Source: Paludibacteraceae bacterium
Lineage (GTDB): Bacteria; Bacteroidota; Bacteroidia; Bacteroidales; Paludibacteraceae
Length of the DNA stretch: 50,914 nucleotides
Reading direction: 5' to 3'
NCBI GenBank assembly: GCA_017446455.1
Contig: JAFSQV010000067.1
Coordinates: 1 to 50,914, forward strand
The notes beneath the pieces are model-generated. The model was not told where the DNA came from. It saw only the letters and a list, made by a program, of their open reading frames with translations, and ran no database searches. How positions within the stretch are numbered: the stretch's first letter is position 1; every line of letters starts with the position of its first letter. The translations under genes were made by a program, and so were the position numbers. Shown in pieces: positions 34,690 to 41,245 of the stretch.

Positions 34690-34717
34690 CTAGTCTACTA
34701 GAATACTAGTCCTCTAG
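34690..34717. repeat. Intergenic CTAG array, 8-bp period
   Basis: CTAG at 34690, 34698, 34706 and 34714, exactly 8 bases apart, with a related TAGT/CTA context on both sides. It starts 19 bases after the stop of the CBM-like gene. The coding copies have a 9-bp period; this non-coding copy has 8. Confidence 0.85.
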
Positions 34718-34731
34718 TCAACTATTAAATA

Positions 34732-34767
34732 AAACAGCCCGGGCATCTGCTCGGGCTGTTTCTTTTA
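34732..34767 (+). terminator. Rho-independent terminator of the glycan-uptake operon
   Basis: AAACAGCCCG (34732-34741) pairs with CGGGCTGTTT (34752-34761), a 10-bp stem with a 10-base loop, followed by a T-rich tract (TTTCTTTT). Confidence 0.88.
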
Positions 34768-34785
34768 TCGGTATTGGCTATGAAT

Positions 34786-34958
34786 TTTATTTATGTTTAT
34801 CGCTAAGCGGAACTTAGGGCATTTACATCCTTCGGATGTGATGGTTCGCCCTGACGGGCTACGTTAAGTTTACTTATAAGTAGGCGCGGTGGGGCGAAAC
34901 ATCGTATTCGCTGTAAGCGATATGCCCTAAGTTACGGTTAGGGTTTATCTGTGTTTAT
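34786..34958. repeat. Structured intergenic element 2 (multi-hairpin, bounded by TTTAT direct repeats)
   Basis: A 173-bp element with the same ends as the one at 22754-22935: TTTATTTATGTTTAT then CGCT (34786-34804), and TTTATCTGTGTTTAT (34944-34958). The outer stem AACTTAGGGCAT 34811-34822 pairs perfectly with ATGCCCTAAGTT 34922-34933. Inner hairpins are ACATCC/GGATGT (34825-34839), GCCC/GGGC (34848-34859) and TCGCT/AGCGA (34908-34920). Its right boundary supplies the stop codon of the beta-galactosidase gene (34955-34957). Confidence 0.72.
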
Positions 34959-37420
34959 TTACATAAAATATAGTTTCCTTTTGCGCCTTTCCGGATAATG
35001 AACGTGCATTGACCGGCGAAGGCGTGCATCTGCGGTTCTACGAACGAGTCTAAGCAGGCTGCATCACCGTTTGCGGCAGCTACAAACCCACTGCCTTCGT
35101 ACTTGATCAGGTTATTGGCTTTCGGGCATAGGTTGCCGTTTTTGTCGACCACCTTCACCGTCATGTAGCACAGTTCCTCGGGATTCTCCTCTTTGTTCGC
35201 CCAGACGATCTCCAAATGATCCGGCTCACCGGCGGTCTTCACTGTCTCGCGCGCAGCCTCTTTGCCTTTTTCATCGAACGCCACTACGGTAATCTCTCCT
35301 GCTTCGAATGGCACATCAAACCACATCAGCCGGTAGCGTGGCAACAGTTCCGGACGCGGCGCACTGCCCCAAACGGGAATATCAAACTCACCCACCTTCG
35401 GCATGGCACTCACGCCTTCGATCGTTTCGCCTTTTGCCAGGCGCTCGGTCTCTTCCGGAGTTGCAAAGCGTAACTTGCCGTAGCTCTTGCCGTTGACGAA
35501 CAACTCCGCGCTCGGATAAGTCGTATAGCAGAAGACAGGTACTAAATCGCCTTCGCTCCAGTTCCAATGCGGCAACACATGCAATGTCGGCTCCTCTTTG
35601 TTCCATTGACTGCGATAGAGCCAGAAGCGGTCCTTCGGCAGCGAAGCCAAATCGATGATTCCGAAATAACTGCTGTGGCTTGGCCAAGCGTCTGTGTCGT
35701 ACGGTGAGGGTTCACCTAAATAGTCAAAACCCGTCCAAACGAACTGACCAATTGTCCAGTTATAATCGTCCTGCAACTGAAAATCCTGCTCCGGCAGACC
35801 TGACCAAGGACAATACTCGACATCATAACCGCTACTCTGGAAATCATCATACATGGCGAAGTCCTTGAGCACGGCAGGAATCTTATATACGCCGCGGCTC
35901 GAGACGGTGGAGGCGGTCTCGGAACCCAGAATCATCTTCTGCGGCAAGTTCTCATATCCCTCTTCATACCGGCTCGTGCGATAATTGAAGCCCGGCAACT
36001 CTACCGCTGCGCCAAAACCGTTATGGATCACGTGCATCGCTTGGTCCATGCCGTTAGTAACAGGGCGAGTAGGGTCGAGTTGGTGAAAGAGTTCTTGGAG
36101 TTTCGTCACGATCTCAATGCCGTCCGGCAGCACTTGGTTCCATACCTCATTACCGCTCGACCAAAGCATCACGCTGGCGTTATTGCGATAGTGCTTTACC
36201 ATATTCGTGATGTCCCATTTCCACCACTCGTTGAATTCCTTATTATAGTCATTCTCCGTCTTGCCCCAGTTCCATACATCGAACGGCTCGATCATCATCA
36301 TCATTCCCATTTCATCGCAGAGCTCTACGAGTTCCGGTGCGGGCATGTTATGACTCGTGCGGATGGCGTCGCAGCCCATCTCCTTCAGCATTGTAATTTG
36401 GTGGCGTAAAGCGTCCTTATCAACCGCCGCGCCCAACGGACCTAAGTCATGGTGATTGCAGACTCCTTTGAATTTACGCGTCTCGCCGTTGAGTTGGAAG
36501 CCATGTTCCGGCGTATACGAAATCGCGCGAATACCAAAGCGTGTGTTGACTTCGTCAACAAGTTCCCCTTCTTCCTTTAACCTTTCACCTTTCATCTTAT
36601 ACACCCGCGTGCGCGCAATGTATAGATTCGGCGTCTCGGGACTCCATAACTGCGGATTCATCACTTCGGCTATGCTCTGTTTGCCTTCGGCCTTCGCTAC
36701 CACTTTGCCCTTATAGAGTATATCGGTCAGAATGCTGATACCTTCTCCTGTAATCTCGTCCACGCCGTTCTGTAGCTCTACATCGATGGTCACTTGCGCA
36801 AATTCCTTGCTCACTTTCGGCGTGCGAATCAGTACACCGAAAGTAGGGATATGAATAGGGTTGGTCTCTATGAGGTGCACATTGCGGTACAAACCTGCGC
36901 CCGGATACCAACGGCTCTGTTGCGGTTTGTTCTCCAAGAAGACATCGATATCGACGCTGTCGCCGGTGATGAGTTGCGGCAATATATAGCAATCGAAGGT
37001 GTTATAGCCGTAAGGCCAATAGACCATCTCTTCGCCATTCACATACACGTCAGCGTGACTCATCGCGCCGTCAAAGACGAGCGTGTAGAACTTATCCTTA
37101 TTCACTTTTACGCGCGTGTGGTAGTGGCCCTTGCCCATCCATGGCAGACCACCGCTACGACCGGTTTTCCAGGTCGGTTCACTCTCGCCGTTCTGTACGA
37201 CAATCACTTCCTGCAAATCGTTCGCGCGATCGAAAGGACCGCTGATGGCCCAATCGTGCGGAATAGTGACGTCCTGCCAAATAGGGTTTTCCGTCGTGTC
37301 TTGGGTGAACTGCCATGCGCGAATCAACGTGTCCGTGCGCACTTGTTTCGTCGAACAGCCACAAAACACCATGCTACCGATTAGCAGCATGGTGTTTACG
37401 ATATTGAAATTAACTTTCAT
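34955..37420 (-). CDS. GH2 beta-galactosidase, lipoprotein
   Basis: Family GH2 glycoside hydrolase of 821 residues. Its N-terminus has a lipoprotein-type signal (MLLIGSMVFCGC, Cys22). The sugar-binding domain has PHDWAISGPFDRAN and SHADVYVNGEEMVYWPYGYN. The TIM barrel has NHHDLGPLGAA and AIRTSHNMPAPELVELCDEMG, with acid/base Glu425 in SSGNEVWNQ and probable nucleophile Glu501 in LGSETAS. C-terminal Ig-like domains include a segment typical of Bacteroidota beta-galactosidases (YLMTVKVVDKNGNL-like). An array of CCTTTCA-like heptamers at 36565-36599 lies in frame (KMKGERLKEEGELVDE). It is the last gene of the galK-galM unit and probably releases galactose in the periplasm or at the surface. Beta-glucuronidase-like specificity cannot be fully excluded. 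Confidence 0.88.
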   Translation of the reverse strand: MKVNFNIVNTMLLIGSMVFCGCSTKQVRTDTLIRAWQFTQDTTENPIWQDVTIPHDWAISGPFDRANDLQEVIVVQNGESEPTWKTGRSGGLPWMGKGHYHTRVKVNKDKFYTLVFDGAMSHADVYVNGEEMVYWPYGYNTFDCYILPQLITGDSVDIDVFLENKPQQSRWYPGAGLYRNVHLIETNPIHIPTFGVLIRTPKVSKEFAQVTIDVELQNGVDEITGEGISILTDILYKGKVVAKAEGKQSIAEVMNPQLWSPETPNLYIARTRVYKMKGERLKEEGELVDEVNTRFGIRAISYTPEHGFQLNGETRKFKGVCNHHDLGPLGAAVDKDALRHQITMLKEMGCDAIRTSHNMPAPELVELCDEMGMMMMIEPFDVWNWGKTENDYNKEFNEWWKWDITNMVKHYRNNASVMLWSSGNEVWNQVLPDGIEIVTKLQELFHQLDPTRPVTNGMDQAMHVIHNGFGAAVELPGFNYRTSRYEEGYENLPQKMILGSETASTVSSRGVYKIPAVLKDFAMYDDFQSSGYDVEYCPWSGLPEQDFQLQDDYNWTIGQFVWTGFDYLGEPSPYDTDAWPSHSSYFGIIDLASLPKDRFWLYRSQWNKEEPTLHVLPHWNWSEGDLVPVFCYTTYPSAELFVNGKSYGKLRFATPEETERLAKGETIEGVSAMPKVGEFDIPVWGSAPRPELLPRYRLMWFDVPFEAGEITVVAFDEKGKEAARETVKTAGEPDHLEIVWANKEENPEELCYMTVKVVDKNGNLCPKANNLIKYEGSGFVAAANGDAACLDSFVEPQMHAFAGQCTFIIRKGAKGNYILCK
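36565..36599 (-). repeat. CCTTTCA-type heptamer array inside the beta-galactosidase gene
   Basis: Units CCTTCTT, CCTTTAA, CCTTTCA, CCTTTCA and TCTTATA follow at 7-bp steps. It is translated in frame as a charged linker (KMKGERLKEEG). Confidence 0.7.
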
Positions 37421-37473
37421 CTTTTAACTATAAAACTTCTTTCAACTTTCAACCTTCAACTTTAAACTTTACA
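37421..37473 (-). repeat. CTTTCAA-family heptamer array between galM and the beta-galactosidase gene, 53 bp
   Basis: Two heptamers (CTTTTAA, CTATAAA), the interruption ACTT at 37435-37438, then CTTTCAA, CTTTCAA, CCTTCAA, CTTTAAA and CTTTACA. It abuts the start codon of the downstream gene (37418-37420) and contains the galM stop (37469-37471), so it is the whole translation-initiation leader. Confidence 0.9.
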
Positions 37474-38464
37474 GAAATCTGTATTCGGTTATTTCGTCTA
37501 ATTTATCACCCGGGCGAAGTACTACATCGGGAAAATCGTCATGGTGAATGCTGTCGGGCCAGTTCTGTGCCTCCAGACATACCGCGTGTTGCTCATCGTA
37601 GATGGTACCACTCTTGCCTTCGTTGCGCTCAATCCAGTTGCCGGTATAGACTTGCAGACCCTTCATGGTCGTCCAACACTCCATCGTGCGTCCGTCAGCC
37701 TCCAGCGTGCAAGCGTGACGTAGCTCTTTCGGCGCATCGCCGGCGCAGAGACAGAAGTTGTTGTCTATTCCTTTCCAGGGCGCAAAGAACGGATCATTCA
37801 TTCGGTCGCCGAGACGCACAGGTTGTCTAAAGTCCATCGGTGTACCCTCCACGGGAACAATCTCTCCGGTCGGACAAGTGAACTCATCGAACGGCGTGAA
37901 TTGCTCGGCATGGACTTGCAGCACGTGATCATCTACACGTCCGCTGTCTTCGCCCGCCAAGTTGAAGTACGAGTGGTTAGTCAACGCCACAAGCGTCGGC
38001 GCGTCAGTTTTCGCCTCGTAATGAATGACGAGTCGGTTGTCTTTCGTTGCCGTATAGGTCACCCATACATCCAGATTGCCGGGATAACCTTCTTCGCCAT
38101 CCTTCGCGCGGTAATGGAGTGTGATTTCGTGTGCACACTGCGCCGTGACGTCCCAGATCTTCGCGTTGAAGCCTTCGAGTCCGCCGTGCAGACTGTTCGG
38201 GCCGTTATTGATTGGCAGATGATATGTCTCGCCGTCCAACTCAAAGACCCCGTCTTTGATACGGTTGGCTACGCGTCCGCAGATCGCGTTGAAATACGTC
38301 TCTTTCGTGCGCCACTCTTCGGCGGTTCGGAAACCCAATACGATGTCTTTGACTTCGCCTTTGCGGTTGGCTACCAGCAGCTTCGTGATCTTCGCGCCGA
38401 GATTGGAAACCTCAACTTTCAGTCCGCCGCTACTCTTTATCGTATAGAATCGTACAAAACTCAT
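37469..38464 (-). CDS. galM: Aldose 1-epimerase (galactose mutarotase)
   Basis: GalM-type mutarotase of 331 residues, interconverting alpha and beta anomers of galactose for GalK. The ATG at 38462-38464 begins MSFVRFYTIKSSGG; a TTG nine bases upstream lies within the repeat array. Motifs are GFRTAEEWRTKETYFNAICGRVANRI, NNGPNSLHGG (catalytic His), LTNHSYFNLAG (second His region), and QVYTGNWIERNEG, with the catalytic-base segment CLEAQNWPDSIHHDDFP. The gaps to both neighbours consist of CTTTCAA arrays. Cytoplasmic. Confidence 0.93.
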   Translation of the reverse strand: MSFVRFYTIKSSGGLKVEVSNLGAKITKLLVANRKGEVKDIVLGFRTAEEWRTKETYFNAICGRVANRIKDGVFELDGETYHLPINNGPNSLHGGLEGFNAKIWDVTAQCAHEITLHYRAKDGEEGYPGNLDVWVTYTATKDNRLVIHYEAKTDAPTLVALTNHSYFNLAGEDSGRVDDHVLQVHAEQFTPFDEFTCPTGEIVPVEGTPMDFRQPVRLGDRMNDPFFAPWKGIDNNFCLCAGDAPKELRHACTLEADGRTMECWTTMKGLQVYTGNWIERNEGKSGTIYDEQHAVCLEAQNWPDSIHHDDFPDVVLRPGDKLDEITEYRFL

Positions 38465-38466
38465 AA

Positions 38467-38519
38467 CTTTCAACTATACAACTTCTTTCAACTCTCAACT
38501 CTCAACGTTCAACTTTGAT
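38467..38519 (-). repeat. CTTTCAA-family heptamer array between galK and galM, 53 bp
   Basis: Two heptamers (CTTTCAA, CTATACA), the interruption ACTT at 38481-38484, then CTTTCAA, CTCTCAA, CTCTCAA, CGTTCAA and CTTTGAT. It has the same build and length as the array at 37421-37473. Its outer end codes for the last residues of GalK (SKLNVES). Confidence 0.9.
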
Positions 38520-39685
38520 ACGCCGTCGCCGATTTCGGCAACATAGAAGTCAGCCTTCAAGCCCGTCTTTTCTTCGTATTCTTTACCTACAAAAGCTTTG
38601 AAGGTCTCGATAGCTTCGTCGCGTACAAGGCTGACGGTACAACCGCCAAAACCTCCACCGGTCATTCGGCTACCGAGCACGCCTTCTACTTGCCAAGCTG
38701 CTTCGGCGAGGGTGTCCAACTCTTTGCCGGTTACCTCGTAGTCGTCGCGCAGCGAGACGTGACTCGCGGTCATCAGTTCGCCGAACAGTTCGATCTTGCC
38801 TTGCTTGAGCGCCTCTACTGCTTCGGCGGTACGTGCTACTTCGCCTACCACGTGGCGTGCACGCTTCTTAGCAATCGGATCAGTGACAGCGTCTTGTACC
38901 GCCGCCCAATCTTCCGGAGTCAGTTCGGCGAGGAACTTAATCGGTTTCACTTTGCTGATCTGCTCTACAGCGGTCTTGCATTGACGTACGCGGTCGTTGT
39001 ATGCGCCGCTGTCCAGGTGGTGCGGGCTATGGGTGTTGGAAATGACGACCTTGATGCCCTCTAATTTCACCGGCACATGCTCAAACTCGAGTGTGTCGCA
39101 GTTGAGGTAAATGGCATGGTCTTTCTTGCCCTGCGCACTGGCGAATTGGTCCATTACGCCGCACATCACACCTGCGTACTCATGCTCGCAAGCCTGACCG
39201 ATGAGCGCTAACTCCGTGCGGTATTTCTTATCGTCCGCAAGCGTCCAACCCATCTCTTCGGTGAAGGCGCGTGCAGTGACCACTTCCATGGCAGCACTAC
39301 TACTCAGACCCGCACCGGCAGGTACGTTGCCGAAATAGAGCAGGTCATAGCCGCTCTGCAGTTTTGCTTCGGGATGACGGCGCGCGATGATGTCGATACA
39401 TCCCAAGGCGTAGTTACACCAAGCGCGGTCTGCCTGCGGTTTAATCGCGTTGATAGCGATCTCGTACGTCTGCGGCATGTTCAGCGATTTGAACCGCAGC
39501 ACTTTGCCGGCATTCGGAGCGATTAACAGCCATGCGCCGAAACTCAACGCGCAGGGGAAGACACATCCGCCATTATAGTCCGTGTGCTCACCGATCAGAT
39601 TGACGCGCCCGGGGGCAAAAAAGATTTTCTCTGCCTTGCGGCCGTAGGCTTGTTCAAAAGCCTGATTCATTTCTTGTGTAGTCAT
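38495..39685 (-). CDS. galK: Galactokinase
   Basis: GHMP-family galactokinase of 396 residues, phosphorylating galactose to galactose-1-phosphate. The ATG at 39683-39685 (MTTQEMNQAFEQAYGRKAEKI) is chosen because the promoter lies just upstream; the longer frame has an unlikely A/T-rich, Phe/Cys-rich extension. Motifs are GRVNLIGEHTDYNGG (family signature), PAGAGLSSSAAMEV (ATP loop), MDQFAS (catalytic Asp region) and RMTGGGFGGCTVSL. The C-terminal residues come from a CTTTCAA array. First gene of the galactose unit. Confidence 0.95.
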   Translation of the reverse strand: MTTQEMNQAFEQAYGRKAEKIFFAPGRVNLIGEHTDYNGGCVFPCALSFGAWLLIAPNAGKVLRFKSLNMPQTYEIAINAIKPQADRAWCNYALGCIDIIARRHPEAKLQSGYDLLYFGNVPAGAGLSSSAAMEVVTARAFTEEMGWTLADDKKYRTELALIGQACEHEYAGVMCGVMDQFASAQGKKDHAIYLNCDTLEFEHVPVKLEGIKVVISNTHSPHHLDSGAYNDRVRQCKTAVEQISKVKPIKFLAELTPEDWAAVQDAVTDPIAKKRARHVVGEVARTAEAVEALKQGKIELFGELMTASHVSLRDDYEVTGKELDTLAEAAWQVEGVLGSRMTGGGFGGCTVSLVRDEAIETFKAFVGKEYEEKTGLKADFYVAEIGDGVSKLNVES

Positions 39686-39719
39686 AGTGGAGAGGTATTT
39701 AATTGTACTAATTTGCGCA

Positions 39720-39750
39720 CAAAGATACGAAAAAAAATGCATATATGCAA
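39720..39750 (-). promoter_or_regulatory. galK promoter with TGCATATATGCA palindrome
   Basis: On the minus strand TTG (39750-39748, in TTGCATAT) and TATCTTTG (39727-39720) are 20 bases apart. The -33 region lies in the perfect 12-bp palindrome TGCATATATGCA (39738-39749). Confidence 0.72.
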
Positions 39751-39789
39751 AAAAAATGCACTTTTCTTGAAAAAAACATGTGCAAACTG

Positions 39790-39820
39790 TTGCAACTTTC
39801 GGAAAAAAGTTGTAACTTTG
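39790..39820 (+). promoter_or_regulatory. Promoter of the 39853-41234 operon
   Basis: TTG at 39790-39792 (TTGCAACT) and TAACTTTG at 39813-39820, 20 bases apart. It is divergent from the galK promoter with about 40 bp between the -33 elements. Confidence 0.7.
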
Positions 39821-39852
39821 CAGCACAATTTGAAACTTTAACTTTTTAGGCC

Positions 39853-40602
39853 ATGAATAATTTGGAAATTTTACTCTATTCGCTCCTCTTCATCCTCATC
39901 GGACTGATGTTGGTTTCGTTCTTCTTGGTATGGACGTGGTTTGATGCCCGCGACCGTCTGAAAGTGGTTCGTGAGATCACGCGTGATGAGACTATCCGTG
40001 CGATTCGCCGTAGTCAAAACAAGTGCCGTATCCTCTTGTATACGCTTTTGGCGCTCGCTCTTGCGTATATTCCTATTCCGTTTGCGCTGGAGGACTATTA
40101 TAGCAGTTTGGCATATCCGGGCGTAGTGATCGTGGCTGCGTTGCTGATGCTCTTCGGTCTGCGTTCCCGCGCGAAGATGTACCTGCGTTCGATTGACGAT
40201 TATATCAATGAGAACGAGGAGCACGTGCGTGAAGCAGCGGCTGAGCGCGAGCGTGTGCGTGACGAGTGGAGACGTCAAGCGCCGGAACTGAACCCGCAGG
40301 CGCAGGCTATTATTCACGAGAACTTAGGCGACAACTACGAGGTTTGGTATAACCATGATATCCTCGTAGGCCGTAACGTGCTTGCCAATAGAGAGTTGGA
40401 GCTCTTGTATGCTCAAGGTGTTATCCTGCCGTTCAAGGAGATTATGGAGGTCCGTCCGGGGCGTAAGGATCTGAAGCTCGTGACCAGCAATAGTATGCAC
40501 CCCTTCGTTACGATTGACTTTGGTGCCCTGCCTATCAATCCGGAGACGGGTAATAAGTATATGGACGAGATTGCTGAGAAATTGACTAAAATTCTTCCAT
40601 AA
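39853..40602 (+). CDS. Membrane protein of unknown function
   Basis: A 249-residue protein with an N-terminal helix (YSLLFILIGLMLVSFFLVW), a basic cytoplasmic stretch, and two more helices (LLYTLLALALAYIPIPFA and VVIVAALLMLFGL). A charged helical region (NENEEHVREAAAERERVRDE) and a soluble C-terminal domain of about 90 residues (EVWYNHDILVGRNVLANREL, then VRPGRKDLKLVTSN) follow. I do not recognise the family; the C-terminal part could be PH-like. Its TAATG junction couples it to the hemolysin-III gene. Confidence 0.75.
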   Translation: MNNLEILLYSLLFILIGLMLVSFFLVWTWFDARDRLKVVREITRDETIRAIRRSQNKCRILLYTLLALALAYIPIPFALEDYYSSLAYPGVVIVAALLMLFGLRSRAKMYLRSIDDYINENEEHVREAAAERERVRDEWRRQAPELNPQAQAIIHENLGDNYEVWYNHDILVGRNVLANRELELLYAQGVILPFKEIMEVRPGRKDLKLVTSNSMHPFVTIDFGALPINPETGNKYMDEIAEKLTKILP

Positions 40603-41234
40603 TGAGTGCTGAAGAAAGAGCCAATACTTGGACACATCTGATTGCTTTTGTGGCTACGCTTTTCATAGCGTGGCCACTTCTTCGTTTGGCCTACCAATCC
40701 CAAATCTCACATCATAATTTTGAAATGGTAGGAACAGCATTGTTCCTCTTCGGCATGTTCCTTATGTACGGCGCTTCTACGCTGTACCATGCCGTCTCTG
40801 AGCCGGAGCATAAACGTCGTCTGCGGGTGTTCGACCATATATCGATCTACGTCATGATAGCGGGTTCGTACTCGCTCATATGCCTCTCCGTTATTGGCGG
40901 ATGGGTAGGTTGGACGCTGTTCGTTTTTTTATGGGCTTGTGTCATCGCCGGCATCATCGGCAAGTCCATAGCCCTCGGTAAGTACCCGCGCCTGTCACTG
41001 CTGTTGTATCTGATGATGGGGTGGGTGGCGTTACTGGTATTAGTGCCTATGTGGCGCAACATGCCGCATGAGGCCTTCTGGTATATAATAACCGAGGGCA
41101 TTTGTTATACCCTCGGTTCGTATTTTTTCCGTTTGGATGAAGAGCACGCGTTCTATCATGCGATCTGGCATGTGTTCATCATCCTCGGTTCAGCAGCGCA
41201 TACTGTCGCTACATGGATTATCCTGGCGGCCTAA
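40602..41234 (+). CDS. Hemolysin III / YqfA family membrane protein
   Basis: A seven-helix membrane protein of 210 residues of the hemolysin-III/PAQR-like family. Family residues are visible in TLYHAVSEPEHKRRLRVFDHISIYVMIAGSY (read as separate parts, with the conserved Ser-x3-His and Asp-His) and near the end HAIWHVFIILGSAAH, where His residues form the family's metal site. The beginning NTWTHLIAFVATL is also typical. Cellular role is poorly known; true haemolysis is not implied. Its start overlaps the preceding stop by one base (TAATG). Confidence 0.9.
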   Translation: MSAEERANTWTHLIAFVATLFIAWPLLRLAYQSQISHHNFEMVGTALFLFGMFLMYGASTLYHAVSEPEHKRRLRVFDHISIYVMIAGSYSLICLSVIGGWVGWTLFVFLWACVIAGIIGKSIALGKYPRLSLLLYLMMGWVALLVLVPMWRNMPHEAFWYIITEGICYTLGSYFFRLDEEHAFYHAIWHVFIILGSAAHTVATWIILAA

Positions 41235-41245
41235 GCCGCACAGGA

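Noticed and set aside
39686-39826. 47-residue N-terminal extension of GalK
   Set aside because: It would start upstream of the promoter, is A/T-rich and does not match the family; the ATG at 39683-39685 does.
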